DNA from: DAOVXM01 sp963746255
Lineage (GTDB): Bacteria > Chloroflexota > Anaerolineae > Anaerolineales > UBA4823
Assembly: GCA_963746255.1 (NCBI GenBank)
Contig: CAVVAJ010000009.1
Location: 1,240,001 to 1,304,000, forward strand
Reading direction: 5' to 3'
DNA length: 64,000 nt
Made by a program: the position numbers and the translations under genes. Positions 17,714-28,590 of this stretch are shown here, piece by piece. Within the stretch, counting starts at the first letter, position 1; each line of letters begins with the position of its first letter. Under the pieces are notes generated by a model, which worked only from the letters and a program-made list of their open reading frames with translations, did not search any database and was not told where the DNA came from.

Positions 17714-19516
17714 TTATTGACGGCTTACCAATGGTAAGAATATCAGATTAGCACGTACCTCGGTCCAAACAGGTTCACCGTACGCGGAGACTCCTTCGGC
17801 AGAGCTGACGGCGTAGGAATCGTTTACCACCCGCCGCATGGTCAGGTCTGAGACACGTACGCTGAACCGGTATTCTTGTGAACCTCCCGGCGCCAGAACC
17901 GGCAGCGTCCAGCGGACACCCGTGCCATTGTACTGTCCCGACCCCGAGGTGCTGCCCATGACAAACTCCGCTCCGACCGGGATGGTGTCTGTGATTATGA
18001 GGTTGGTTGCCTGCTGTCCTAGATTCTTGATCTTAATCGTATATTCGAGTTCGTCACCAAGCTTTACCGGGTCGGGCGAGTCGGTTTTAGAAATCTGAAG
18101 CACTGGCTTGTTGGTGATATAGGCAACCGCCTGTATTTCAACCGGATCCAGTAAGCTTGGGTGGGTGATGGTAGCGGTATTGGTGATCGGGCCTTCGTAG
18201 TAATCATCGACAACCACGCTGAAGGTGATCAATTCACTGGAGTAGGGTGCTAAGCTGCCTTGCCAATCGATGCTCACGATATCATCAGCAATCTGACCGG
18301 AGGAAACCCCGGCATCGCGCTGGTAGGTGGCATGCTCCCACGGCAGCAGATCGTATAAGCTCACACCGGATAACTGCAGTGGGCCAGAATTGACGATATT
18401 TATGCTGTAGTTCAACATTATATCTTCACCCGGTCGTGCCAGGGTTGGCGTGACTGTCTTGAACGAGTCGACCAACCCAACCTCCTTCACGGTCGTGGTT
18501 ACAGGTATGCCTGCAATAGACATGGTGCCTGTAATTTCGCTCTCATACCAAGCTGTGCTGTATTGATCATTGACGATCTGGGTGCCGCTGACAAGGGTTG
18601 GATCGACCAAGACTGATACCCACCGCTGTAAGCTCTCAGCTGTGCTCATGGCAGGCAGTGTCCAGGAGATGGTGGTTGTGTCGCTGATGGTCTGATAGCT
18701 GCCGTCGTCACTGACCTCCCACAAAGCAACTCCTGCTGGCAAGGTCTCGGTCAGCACTGGGTAGGGCGGCTCCTCGGTGCTCAGTCCGCTGTTGAAGACA
18801 TTGATCGTATAAGTCATCACCTGTCCGGCGCCAATTACAGCGGGAGCTGATTTGGTCGGTATCAAATTGGCATAATGGGTGACATGCCCGATTGCCGTTG
18901 CTGATATCGGCTCGGTAACGAACGGTCCCAGAGTGTCGCTTATCGCAATTGTTGCGGTATAGGTTGTGCCTTCTTCACCACCAATCGTGCTCTGAGGGTC
19001 TTCAGTTGTGATTGTGATCGTCTCATTGTAGGCCAGATCTCCCACCCATTGATAGCACTTATCCAAGCCACAGCTCTCAATTTTAGATATCGTCCCTGCC
19101 TCGTAAGGGAGTTGAATTAGATTCTTCTCATTGCTGACACTGATATTGCCAAATGAGATCTGTGCCTCGGCGTCGATTGCATTGCCTGGACCCGTGTTGC
19201 GGATCACCAGGGTTGGTGTCACAGGCGAATTCCCGCCACCCGGTTTGTGGGCAATCGGGTCAACGTAAGCCTCGACTTCGAAAGTCGGACCTTTCACTGG
19301 GCTGGTATAAACCTCACCGGTTGCGCAAACCCCTTCGCTGCTGCAAACATCATAGGTTGTGTTAACCACATCAACATCGGCGACATCATCAATATAGACA
19401 ACGTATTCAAAAGTTAGCCCATTCACCAGTAGGCAAGCTGTCCAAATACCAGCTGACAATTCCTGTGTTCTCATCATAAGCATCGCCCCCGTGTGATAGG
19501 TGACACCCACCGGCAC
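17714..19516 (-). pseudogene. DUF11-repeat surface protein, C-terminal 600 residues (frameshifted from N-terminus)
   Basis: Tandem immunoglobulin-like DUF11 modules typical of extracellular bacterial proteins. Recurring cores include KTDSPDPVKLGDELEYTIKI and ITDTIPVGAEF, LPTK-type starts and ATITHPSLLDPVEI. At least four modules are visible between about 220 and 590. The protein ends in NLIFLPLVSRQ, a hydrophobic-basic C-terminus also seen in modified form on the glycosidase at 28591. The start is not genuine: the same repeats continue upstream in other frames to a signal peptide at 20539. Probable role: cell-surface or sheath component. Confidence 0.75.
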
Positions 19517-20539
19517 TCATCTGTCACGACGAGATCGGTGGCTTCAGAACCTTTATTGAGCACGGTCAGGGTATAAGTCATCTCCCGGTTGGAGCCCGGC
19601 GGGTCAGGTTGGGTGGTTTTGGCAAGGAAGAGGATCGGATCGACCACGGTTGTGGTGTACACTTCTCCAGCTGCCGGAACCACATCCGTGTTGCTCTGCG
19701 CTAACCCCGTAATCCACATTGCTGATGACGGTGCCGCTGATAACGCTGTTGATATCGACACTGAAGGTGAAGACGCTGGTCGCACCCGTCTCCAGGTCAA
19801 CCGTCCGGCTCCCAGGTGACATCTTTGGTCGTGCCGCTAAAGAGCCATTTGGATCAGCTGTATGGAAGCGTTGTATCAAGCGGCAGCTTATCGCGTCACC
19901 GTGAGCTGTAAGCCATTCGCCGGCTGCCCTACGTTGGTTACCTCCAACATGTAGGTCAGCAGCTTGCCTGGTCCCGGCTTCTCGGGGGTTGAGGTTTTGG
20001 TTATCGCTAATAGTGGGTCATCAGTGACGACCGTCTCGGCGCTTACCACGACAGGGTCCCCAATATCTGGGTGGGAAATCTCAGCTTGGTTAACAATGAC
20101 ACCTTCGAATGTCCCTTCTACATCAACCGTCAGGGTGATAAACACCGAAGAGTCAAATCCCACATCTCCAGACCAGGAAAGCTCACCTGAATCACACGCC
20201 AGCGTGTTCCCCAGACTATCTGAAGCGCTGTCGCAGGTAGTGTTAAGCGGCAATTCATCGACCAGACTCACACCAGAGGCGGCATACGCGCCGGTATTGA
20301 TGATTTCAATCACATACTCCAGGCACGTACCGACCGACACTTGCCAAGGTCGGATCGACAGTCATCCTCGATTGATTCAGTTTCGGATATCCTGCCGGCG
20401 GTTCAATCGGTGCCGCTTGGACCGTAATCGCCATATTTTGCGCCATCATGAGCACCCCCCCTATGGACATGAGGGCGATAACCATGACGACAGCTATCCA
20501 TAGAAACCGGAATTGACTGCGTTTCACTTGTCTTTCCAT
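19474..20539 (-). pseudogene. DUF11-repeat surface protein, N-terminal part with multiple frameshifts
   Basis: The true start is at 20539, behind AGGAGA, with a signal peptide (a hydrophobic stretch at about 13-35, probably cut near VQA). The protein then breaks into successive frames: 20306-20539, 19888-20340, 19604-19879 and 19474-19800, each carrying recognisable DUF11 sequence such as MTYTLTVLNKGSEATDLVVTD and VIEIINTGAYAASGVSLVDE. At least four indels are needed to rejoin them with 17714-19516. Rebuilt, the protein would be about 940 residues. This density of breaks fits real decay better than the single breaks elsewhere, but error is not excluded. Confidence 0.7.
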
Positions 20540-21236
20540 AAGGCCACTTCTCCTAGAGACAATAGATAACCTTTCCTACTATTTTATGTTGCACACCTTA
20601 ATATCTTATCTCAAATTCATACCCTATTATATCCTTGCATCAATGTAAGGTCCAAATGCTGAACTGAACATTTTTTGCACAATTCCGCTACGATGAATTC
20701 GTAGTATACCCATTACCGGCTGATCATCGATGCGCAAACTGATAGTCGACGATCATCCAATTTACCTGCTGAGCTATCCCCTCACATCTGGGAGTTGCTG
20801 AGACCACGGCTTAAAATGTATTATCCTTATAAAAAAACACCTGTTTCCACAAGCACAAATATGTAAACCCTTCGTTTCCTCACAACAGGTTAGCAACTGT
20901 GCACGTGCAGTGGTGGGCATCTGGCTTAGAAATAGCGAAATTCACACCTTCGCGCGCCACCCTTAAGAGAGTTTAACGTAGGGTTAATGGGGATGTAACG
21001 GGATTATAGGGGTGATTATGGCAGAATAGGTATTCAAAGGTGATTGTTTTTGGGTTGTGAGTACAATTTTAAGCAAACGATACCGTAATAACTGCCGATT
21101 AACACTGACAGGAAAAAACGTACCGGTCGGGTGCCGTCAGGAGAACACAAAGAAAATCACACCGTAAAGAACAACGCTCCTGAGCTGGACCATACAGATT
21201 TACCAACAAATCCGGCCTAGGGAACTGCTACCGCCT
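20540..21236. other. Intergenic gap, about 700 bases
   Basis: Lies between the divergent DUF11 and MscS genes. It must hold promoters for both; a TATAAT is present on the minus strand (forward attata, near 20626) without a clear -35. No gene, RNA or strong repeat was recognised. Confidence 0.4.
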
Positions 21237-22490
21237 ATGTTCAAAGGATACCAGAATATAAACTTCATGTTGATCCTACTGTGGCTAGTACTACTGCCCC
21301 TGTCAATTGCCCTGATAAATAAAATCTTTGCCAAGGTCATACCACTGGTATTCAAGTGGCGGCAAACACACCTGCGCAAAGTATGCATCCTGCAGCTTGA
21401 ATTGATCGTGCCCGATCAATTCACCGAGGCGTTGATTGGGTGCCTGCGGCTTTCACGCAGCGTGGTCATCTTTTTCATTGTGGTGATCAGCGCAGTTGTC
21501 CTGCTCAATAATTTCCCACACACACACGACACAGTACAGGATATCCTTCAAAAAGCCCTGCTGATCCTGCAGTCAGCCGGGGCACGCTTATTGGAGCTGC
21601 TGCCCAATATCCTGGCGTTGATTATGATCGCTATCATTACGCGCTACTGCTTGCGGTTGGTAAATTTCCTCTCGGAAGGTTTCCGGGGAGGTCGGGTCAA
21701 ATTAGTTGGCCTGCATCCTGACCTGGTTGAGCCCACCTTCCAAATCATCCGCTTTTTGGCAGTTGCCCTCGCATTGGTTGCAGCCTATCCATACATCCCC
21801 GGATCGGATTCACCCGCTTTCCGCTATATATCACTTTTTATCGGTTTCTTGCTATCACTTGGCTCAACTTCGCTGGTGGCGAACATCATCGCTGGTATTG
21901 TACTGACCTACACGCGCGGCTTAAAAGTTGGCGATCGGGTGCAGATTGGTGAAACAGTAGGTGATGTCGTTGACCGCACGCTGCTTGCCACACGCATCCG
22001 CACTATCAAGCATGTCGTTATCACGATACCCAACGGGATTGTGCTGAACAGCCATATCGTCAACTTCAGCTCAACCGCCCAAAATCGGGGTCTGATCCTC
22101 AATACCAAGGTTACAATCGGGTACAACGTACCATGGCGGCAGGTGCATATGCTGCTCATTGAGGCTGCACTGGCTACAAAGCATATCCTTGAAAACCCAC
22201 CGCCCTTCGTCCTCCAGACGAGCCTGAACGACTTCCATATCACCTACGAGATCAACGCCTACACACGTGTACCTGAACTTATGGCGACAACGTATTCCGA
22301 ACTCCACCAAAGCATCCAAGACTATTTCAATGCCGCTGGCGTTGAAATCCTCTCTCCGGCTTACTCGGCCTGGCGTGATGGCAACTCCTCCACTATCCCG
22401 ATTGGAGATATTCCCACCACACCGCTACAAAATTTCCTACAGCACGTTTCCCTAAACCCCCGGACCCCGCCATCTATACCGCGTCCTTAA
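21237..22490 (+). CDS. MscS-family mechanosensitive channel
   Basis: Tension-gated membrane channel that protects against hypo-osmotic shock. Hydrophobic segments lie at about 8-30, 78-98, 115-140 and 170-190. The pore helix region is FLLSLGSTSLVANIIAGIVL (about 203-222). The conserved beta domain follows: GLKVGDRVQIGETVGDVVDRT, TRIRTIKHVVITIPNG and LNSHIVNFS. Length (417) is intermediate for the family. The C-terminus carries a Pro-rich tail. No strong ribosome site is seen before the ATG. Confidence 0.9.
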   Translation: MFKGYQNINFMLILLWLVLLPLSIALINKIFAKVIPLVFKWRQTHLRKVCILQLELIVPDQFTEALIGCLRLSRSVVIFFIVVISAVVLLNNFPHTHDTVQDILQKALLILQSAGARLLELLPNILALIMIAIITRYCLRLVNFLSEGFRGGRVKLVGLHPDLVEPTFQIIRFLAVALALVAAYPYIPGSDSPAFRYISLFIGFLLSLGSTSLVANIIAGIVLTYTRGLKVGDRVQIGETVGDVVDRTLLATRIRTIKHVVITIPNGIVLNSHIVNFSSTAQNRGLILNTKVTIGYNVPWRQVHMLLIEAALATKHILENPPPFVLQTSLNDFHITYEINAYTRVPELMATTYSELHQSIQDYFNAAGVEILSPAYSAWRDGNSSTIPIGDIPTTPLQNFLQHVSLNPRTPPSIPRP

Positions 22491-22491
22491 T

Positions 22492-22695
22492 TTATCCCCC
22501 CACTCTATTGGTGCTGAGCAGCAAAGATCGCTGACAGCGGTGTTTCACACCATCACTGGCTTTAATTATTACGATTGCAGGGCAAGCATCATACCCGACA
22601 AACTCCACTATGGCAGTATTACCCTCTCTAAGGAGATAAGTCTTGCCATGGATTAATGTTTGCGGCTGCAGCTTATGCGTTTCAAAGTCCATCAT
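22492..22695 (-). CDS. Small hypothetical protein (67 aa)
   Basis: No family recognised. I chose the ATG at 22695, which has a perfect GGAGG five bases upstream; a longer frame to 22827 lacks one. The product has a compact, probably beta-rich core (GKTYLLREGNTAIVEFVGYD) and two cysteines. It is convergent with the MscS gene, one base from its stop. Confidence 0.6.
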   Translation of the reverse strand: MMDFETHKLQPQTLIHGKTYLLREGNTAIVEFVGYDACPAIVIIKASDGVKHRCQRSLLLSTNRVGG

Positions 22696-22899
22696 GCACC
22701 TCCGCCCTCCAGGATATGTCGGGGAGAACTGAGATGCAATCCCACGCCAGGGGGAATTAGGGGTGAATTTACGGGTTAACCTGTTAGGTGATATCTCCTT
22801 ATGCTGCACCACGAGGGTGATAGGCATTTACCGCTGAGATGTATAATTACCCCAAACGCGGGAGAACACATTTAGTCTAGTTTCTTATCGGGGACCACT

Positions 22900-23679
22900 A
22901 TGGTGCGTATGCTATGCTCTCTAATTGTTGCTATCATGCTGGCGAGTTGTTCAATCGCCGGCCTAGAGACACCAGCCACGTCCACAACGTTAACGGTACC
23001 CACCGCAACTGCGGTACCACCAACATCCACGCCAACGACAACCGCTTCGCCGCCTCCGACACAAGCCCCTAGTGCCACCGCGATCGCCTCGCCCATCCCA
23101 ACCCAAACGCTCACTCCCACACCATTCGTACCATTTACATCCACGGTTTGGGCAGATAATGTCAACGTGCGCGCCAACCCGGGTTATCTGTTTCCGATTA
23201 TCCAAAATGTAGCCCAAGGGACAGAATTCCTGGTGCTGGGCCGGTCACCCGGTGGCGAATGGATCCTTGTCAAGTCTGCGCAAGGGCGGGAGGGCTGGGT
23301 GTTCGCCAAACTCTTAGACAACGAAGCTGAACTACAGTTCGCACCCATTATCCAACCCAGCAATGTACAGCTAGTCCGCGGACAAGTCCAGAATGAAATA
23401 GGTGACCCGATCAGCGGCATCCAATTCGCACTCACCCAAGGAGATACACCGGACGACGAGCGCACCGATGCCATGACGGACGAGTCTGGGACCTTCTATG
23501 CGTTCATGCCCAGCTCGGCCCGCGGCAGTTGGGCGGTCTCCTATACCGCCATTGCCTGCACCAGCAATACGATGGACAGGGGCTGCAGCTGTCTGGGCGG
23601 GATCTGCGGTGATGTTGTTCCCCAATCGATCACGATCACCCTGCCGCAAACCGGTCCTCTGGTTTTCACCTGGAAGTAG
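22900..23679 (+). CDS. Lipoprotein with SH3b domain
   Basis: Signal peptide with lipobox MLASC (Cys near 17), then a Thr/Pro-rich linker (about 25-78) ending TPTPFVPF. A bacterial SH3 domain (about 80-140; WADNVNVRANPG, GTEFLVLGR, GWVFAKLL) suggests cell-wall binding. The last part (about 155-259) resembles a carboxypeptidase-regulatory-like beta sandwich (VRGQVQNEIGDPISGIQFAL) with a Cys-rich loop (CSCLGGICG). It is convergent with a comEC 3'-end remnant two bases away. The lipobox-linker architecture matches the broken lipoprotein at 31689. Confidence 0.8.
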   Translation: MVRMLCSLIVAIMLASCSIAGLETPATSTTLTVPTATAVPPTSTPTTTASPPPTQAPSATAIASPIPTQTLTPTPFVPFTSTVWADNVNVRANPGYLFPIIQNVAQGTEFLVLGRSPGGEWILVKSAQGREGWVFAKLLDNEAELQFAPIIQPSNVQLVRGQVQNEIGDPISGIQFALTQGDTPDDERTDAMTDESGTFYAFMPSSARGSWAVSYTAIACTSNTMDRGCSCLGGICGDVVPQSITITLPQTGPLVFTWK

Positions 23680-23681
23680 AT

Positions 23682-23818
23682 TCACTCCCGTTCCACCGTC
23701 ACCCACAGCTGATCGCCATCCGTGCTGAGCTGGATCCAACCTCTGTAATCGGGGCGCAGCAGCTGGTAGTCGGCGACCGCCTCAAGCACACCCAACGCTG
23801 GGCGTCCGCGCCAATCAT
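23682..23818 (-). pseudogene. comEC 3'-end remnant A
   Basis: The last 45 codons match the C-terminus of the intact ComEC at 32932: DWRGRPALGVLEAVADYQLL, GWIQLSTDGDQLWVTVE and a stop at the equivalent position. Homology ends near 23818; the sequence beyond is unrelated. It lies immediately after the SH3b lipoprotein. Confidence 0.8.
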
Positions 23819-23883
23819 TGGCTTTACTTCTCCGATAGGAAAGCAATTTTGGGATCGATTTTGCTATAGGAAAACCACCACGC

Positions 23884-24210
23884 TTAATAGCCTGCTTCTC
23901 GTATATCATTGATACCTCCTTCAGGCATCAAATAAACCTCAGCGGCTACCCGGCCATCCTTCCAAAATATTTGCACTGGCTCATAATTTTTTGTCCAATA
24001 CCGCAGCTTGCCCTTAGTACGCTGGACATTCTTGAGACTCTGTGGGTTTTCAATATGAATATAATATCCAGCTCGATCCAGATCTTCGCGACAGGATAAA
24101 TAAAATGTCGCAATAGACCAATTTTCGTTTGTGAAGCAGAAGTCTACATTGTCATCGGAGTTGACATACGTCGCCGATTTGCTCCCACTTCCGGTAATAG
24201 GGAAATCCAA
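23884..24210 (-). pseudogene. GT39-like glycosyltransferase, C-terminal tail (other frame)
   Basis: Soluble C-terminal tail of the protein encoded at 24152-25402, displaced by a one-base shift near 24170. After the shift the chain would read TYVNSDDNVDFCFTNENWSI and end IREAGY at 23884. Nothing suggests an independent gene. Confidence 0.55.
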
Positions 24211-25402
24211 ATACCCACAGTTGGTACTCGCTCTCTGGGCGCCCCAGTTTCCAGAACAAGAATTTTCGTTGTTCCCACGGATATTCTGGCGTATGGTCTA
24301 TGAAAATCAAGTGGGCCAAGGAAAAGAGAAAAAGAAACACAACTCCCATAATTATGGCGTGCACAACGTGGGATAAATTATTCCTAAATAGCCGATCCAA
24401 TATCTCCTTAACGGTTATTACACCAAAAGCCAACAAGATTGTAGCCGGCATCATATAAGTATAGATATGTGTACCTGGATCGAACACCACAAACTCATAG
24501 ACCACCCAGGGGAACAGGAACCATAACCAAATACTCCAATCCCTTGAAAACTTAATTATTGAAAACAAAAGCAAGAAACCGTATAGGTAAATAACGATGG
24601 TAGGGTTATATAGTGTAAAAGTAAATATCGAGTTGCTAGGATTAATGTCTTCTCCTTGACCAACCAATCGCGAAGACCAATACGTAACTGTTTCTCCAGA
24701 TGTCGAGAAAATCGATGGTATATAAAACACAAGCAGCGGAAGTGCACCAACCGTGATAGAGAGTGCTAAATGCTTCCATTTATCACCACCCGTCATTGAT
24801 TTCAACCCTGTGTACCAGTGATACCATTGATAGACTACATAGGGGGCAAGGAATATGCTATCGAAATGTGTCAGAATTGCAGCGCTCCAACATAGCATGC
24901 CGATATAAATACCCTTAATCCGCCATGAATCTTTGTAGACAGCCAAAGAAAAGGTATATAGTGTTAGTGATGTAAACAAAAGCACAAAAGGCTGATATTG
25001 AATAATACGCGACAAACCGATGAACAATCCATTCAAGGATAGGAATAAGGATGCATATAGCGCGATCCGATTTCCATAAGATAGTTTAAGGAATTGATAA
25101 AAGAAGTAAACCGATAAAATCCCTGCCAGCGCAAATGGCAAACGGGTCATGAATTCATCCCCGAAGGTTGGATCAACCAGTGAGATAAATGAAGTGATTA
25201 GGTATTGGGTGGGACCCCGACGTTGTTGCAGCAGATAAGCCCATAGGGTCTGTCCTGGTGAAGATGAATACAAAGCTTGTACCTCATCTCCTTGATAATC
25301 GGAGTATCCCAGATTGACCAAGCGCAACCATAGCGTGACGAACACCAAAAAGATGATCGATAGCACTCTGATTTTTTCTTTCATCACACTTAAGTGGTAC
25401 AA
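24152..25402 (-). pseudogene. GT39/ArnT-like membrane glycosyltransferase (frameshifted near 3' end)
   Basis: GT-C fold polytopic membrane protein using lipid-linked sugars. It has about ten hydrophobic helices. The first periplasmic loop carries the catalytic acidic pair as YQGDE (about 36-40), and RLPFALAGILSVYFFYQ is the typical second-helix region of the PMT_2/GT39 family. The frame ends in QIGDVCQLR shortly after the last helix, and a further 100 residues continue in the frame at 23884. Acceptor and sugar unknown. No glycan gene cluster surrounds it. Confidence 0.75.
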
Positions 25403-25456
25403 GATGATATGCCGGTATCCAAAAGCTAACCAATGATTACTAGCTTCAATTCTACA

Positions 25457-25693
25457 TCATGAGGACTTTGTGATAACAGTAATCCAGCACGTCTCCCAAC
25501 TCACAAAAGAAGAACACTGCTGCGATAACCCGATACTGGGGTGTAATTCCCGACATACTGTCGATTTATCAGTGCCAATCACGGTGGCGCTTTCAGTTTG
25601 ATTGTGACCCATTTTCAACAAGGAATATAGTTGGTCTTTGTTCTTGGGCAAGCTGAGTATAGGTTCTCGTAAGTGCTCCTTTGAGTTGGTCAT
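25457..25693 (-). mobile_element. IS30-family transposase, N-terminal fragment
   Basis: The helix-turn-helix of IS30 transposases is clear: DQLYSLLKMGHNQTESATVI followed by GTDKSTVCREL. The rest is lost after a shift near residue 52, and no DDE catalytic domain remains. No terminal inverted repeats were identified. It is evidence of past insertion in the region that holds the comEC remnants. Confidence 0.7.
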
Positions 25694-26324
25694 TAGAGTG
25701 GCACTTATCCTACCTCAACTTTCCCCTCTTTCAAACCACAGAGTTGGACTTGTGAGTTGTATCCAAGTTTTTATGTAAAGATGCTATAAGGCAAGTTTAT
25801 AGTTACCGGGAGAAGAAGCATCTACTGCCAAACCTTGGACCGATTGAGCTATTGATAATTTGTCTCGCAGTTCTCGGCTGGTTGACTCTAGTTATAACAA
25901 ATACAGCCGCTATTATCTGTTTTGTGATACGCTAAGAGAAGCAAGATAAATCTAAACATTAAGTTCTGTAGCGCCAGGAAAGCAACCGTCGAAGTATATA
26001 AGCGAGACTGAAAAGAATATCGCTATGTTAAGGGATGCGGAACTTGATCAGTGGTTTACGAGCATGGAAACGGCCCGATGGGGTATTCACTCACGCACCA
26101 CCCCCACCCATAGCTTTCCTGGGGAGATAATTCACCGATAAACCAGACAAGGATCTAGAAGACCCACACAAGAGAAAAGTTAAAATCACTTTGCCCATCA
26201 CATCCTTTCATGCTTGAACCAGTAAATTATCGTACGTATGTTACTATGAATATCCATGAAAATAGTCCTCGCACAAGCGCTGAGACAATTGTTGAGGATA
26301 TCTGAGTTTTAATGGTGTAGCGGT
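25694..26324. other. Intergenic gap, about 630 bases
   Basis: Apart from a possible 36-residue membrane peptide (25825-25935) nothing is recognised. The surroundings (transposase fragment, comEC remnants) suggest degraded sequence. Confidence 0.4.
25825..25935 (+). CDS. Possible small one-helix membrane peptide (non-ATG start)
   Basis: A frame with a CTG start encodes about 36 residues: a short polar opening (PNLGPIE), then an almost wholly hydrophobic stretch (LLIICLAVLGWLTLVI) and a basic end. A purine-rich GGAGAAG lies 12 bases upstream. The codon for an ordinary start is missing, so it may be decayed or not a gene. Confidence 0.25.
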   Translation: MPNLGPIELLIICLAVLGWLTLVITNTAAIICFVIR

Positions 26325-26735
26325 ATGGTTCAAAAAACTACAGCAAATATACGGTTGACAATATTCTTGCTTTTGTCCATCTTAGTGTTAGCAAGTTGTG
26401 ACCAGCGCGACTTATCCACGCCTTCCAGCCGGCTGGTCGGTCATTGGCGATCGCGGACCTTTGAGTACTATTTTTCAGCAGTAAATCCACAAACGAATGA
26501 AGGCATTTTTATTCAGGATATTGAAGGCATAGTGCTGTATGGGGTTTATCAGATCATCAGTGAAGAACAAAGCGGGAAGGAATTGGTGATCCTATTCAGG
26601 GTCCCAGAAGTTGGGCAAGGAAGAGGTTTATTTCGCATAGAGCAGAACGGGGTAAATATGGAAGTGCGTGAATTCCCCTATCCAAAAGCCAACTATGTGG
26701 CACTCTACGTGGATGATCAGCTAGAGCCTGAATAA
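26325..26735 (+). CDS. Small lipoprotein of unknown function (136 aa)
   Basis: Signal peptide with lipobox VLASC (Cys near 25), followed by a compact, probably beta-rich domain: LVGHWRSRTFEYYFS, FIQDIEGIVLYGVYQII and LFRIEQNGVNMEVREF. The layout resembles lipocalin-like 'stability of the product' domains, but no family is assigned. It is followed on the opposite strand by comEC remnant B. Confidence 0.65.
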   Translation: MVQKTTANIRLTIFLLLSILVLASCDQRDLSTPSSRLVGHWRSRTFEYYFSAVNPQTNEGIFIQDIEGIVLYGVYQIISEEQSGKELVILFRVPEVGQGRGLFRIEQNGVNMEVREFPYPKANYVALYVDDQLEPE

Positions 26736-26990
26736 ATCGCTGCATGGACTGACACAAAAGGATCAGTCTGGATCGGTCCGCTCACAGCCTGCCAGGAGGG
26801 ATACCGTCAGCCGAAGGAATTGCTCCATTTTGCTCGACCATCCTACAGGGACAGCAAGCGGCACAGGTAAAATGCTACCATATCTACAAGCTACCGCACA
26901 GTAGAATCTTTGTCGGACTACATTCCCATAACTTTAATGCCTCGCTCTGATCAGATTCTCTCACATCAACGCCTTCATTCATGTTGATCT

Positions 26991-27175
26991 TCACCTACGT
27001 CCCACGGCCACCCATAGCTGGTCGCCATCCGTGCTGACCTTGATCCAACCGCCATGGTCAGTGCGCAGCAGCTGATAATCCGCAGCCGCCTCGAGAATTT
27101 CCGGCGCAGGCCGTCCGCGCCAATCATCGGCGGCGCCACTGAGCAGTACCAGCTGCGGATTAAGGCTACTATCCA
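26991..27175 (-). pseudogene. comEC 3'-end remnant B
   Basis: About 60 codons align with the ComEC C-terminus: NPQLVLLSGAADDWRGRPAP, ADYQLLRTDHGGWIKVSTDG, ending VAVGRR and a stop. Together with the internal fragment at 27500-28180 on the same strand it is the shell of a second comEC copy; the metallo-beta-lactamase-like region between them has gone. Confidence 0.8.
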
Positions 27176-27324
27176 CGCCGGGGGTGGGGAGCGCGATCTG
27201 ACCATGCAAACACGGCCAACCCTGCCCGTGCTGGGACTTGAGAGCGTATAATCCTCCTCATAGGGTTGGTCGCATTCATACGCTTCCTTTATGATTATCC
27301 AATCAAGAGAAAGGAATTTGAATC

Positions 27325-27516
27325 ATGAAATGGGAATACCGACAGTGGGTTGTTAGCACCAAAGGCTGGATCGATCTCAAACTTCCCGACCAATACATCG
27401 ACCAGTTGAATGAGTGGGCACGTCAAGGATGGGAAGTTGACAAAATGATGCCAATCCACACGGGTATCGCCGGAACGACAGCAGTTGTGTTTTTGCTTAG
27501 ACGTCAGATAGAGTAA
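27325..27516 (+). CDS. DUF4177-like small protein (63 aa)
   Basis: The pattern WEYRQWVV...LNEWARQGWEVDKMM...VVFLLRRQ is that of DUF4177-type proteins, small beta-alpha-beta domains of unknown function. An AAGGAATTTGAATC stretch just before the ATG provides a usable ribosome site. It sits in the place where the missing middle of the decayed comEC copy should be, on the opposite strand, so it marks an insertion or replacement there. Confidence 0.7.
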   Translation: MKWEYRQWVVSTKGWIDLKLPDQYIDQLNEWARQGWEVDKMMPIHTGIAGTTAVVFLLRRQIE

Positions 27517-28180
27517 TTACTGTCTGAGCGTTGCCTTTTGTCGCCGCTAAGCCGTGGCCCGGATGGCGTAGACCACAAACGACCAGGCCAGATAGGCGAC
27601 CAACTGACCCAATGGCTGGTAAATCAATCCCAAGACGACCGCCAAGCCCACCCAACACCATCACCACCGGCTGGGCGGGCAGGATAGCTGGATTGGCGAC
27701 CAGCAAAGTCAGCGAGAGGCGTTGGAAGTGGTAGGCGACCACCGGCAAGGTGGTCAGTTGGGCCGCAAACGTGATTAAAATATATTCACCCACTGGCCCC
27801 GACCGGCGTCGGGCGTTCTCGGGGGGTGTAAAGCGTGAGGCCAAGCGGGTGAAAGCATCCACCATCGGCTCGGCGGCCAGCAGCAAACCCAGGTTTTCCA
27901 TGAAGGACAGCTGAAAACCGACATCCCACAGGATGTTAGGGTCGAACAACGCAATGAGCGCCGCTGCGAAGAACAGCGTATAGAGCCCGTTCTGCCGGCG
28001 CCCCACCTGGCGGGCCAACAGCGACAGGCCACCCTTGATCGCCGCCCGCAAAACTGCTGGCCCGCTTCCGACCAGGATTGTATACAGCCCGATCCCCGCA
28101 ATCGCGACCACTGCACCCCACCAGCGCCCGGTGAAACGCCCGGAAACCAGGAAAAATAACCCATCCAAGATCGTGATATT
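27500..28180 (-). pseudogene. comEC internal fragment (competence channel domain)
   Basis: Strong similarity to the middle of the intact ComEC (about residues 275-480): NITILDGLFFLVSGRFTGRW, LYTILVGSGPAVLRAAI, NILWDVGFQLSFM and GPVGEYILITFAAQLTTLPV. The 5' end stops abruptly just before the NITIL motif. Near the 3' end the frame shifts after VMVLGGLGG; the continuation (AYLAWSFVV-like) is visible in another frame. It shows that remnant B derives from a once larger comEC paralogue. Confidence 0.8.
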
Positions 28181-28183
28181 CAA

Positions 28184-28590
28184 CCCAAAGATGTAAAATC
28201 AATATTGATATATTTTTCCAACTGGTTGGAACATACTTACATAATGAAGATGTGGTAACTATTGACTCGACATGATAACACTTCATTTTCTCTTCGAAAG
28301 ATAGATATCCCCAAGAAACGAGATTGCCAGATGCCTCACCGCGGTTTCGCAGGTGTAGCTTCGGGGATAGAGCGTGATTGATTTTTGTGCATAGTTCTGC
28401 TATAACCATAATAACTAATTCACCACAACTTTCCGCTGTGTTCGATCACCACCCTTTGGTTATCATAGGTTGTCAATGCATTCCATGCAAGTAATCCGGG
28501 AATTGAACAATCCCAGGATATCGACGGATATTAGGGAATCGATTTTTGGATGAATTGCAATCCAAAAGATGTCCGAAACAGAGGCAAACA
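28184..28590. other. Intergenic gap, about 400 bases
   Basis: AT-rich leader of the glycosidase gene. No gene or strong repeat recognised; similarity to comEC stops at about 28180. Confidence 0.4.

Noticed and set aside
22872..23177. Gly/Val-rich minus-strand frame opposite the SH3b lipoprotein
   Set aside because: Low-complexity shadow of the Thr/Pro linker of the plus-strand gene.
27936..28409. 157-residue minus-strand frame around 28 kb
   Set aside because: Its second half is the comEC fragment read in the wrong frame; the first half has no recognisable sequence.
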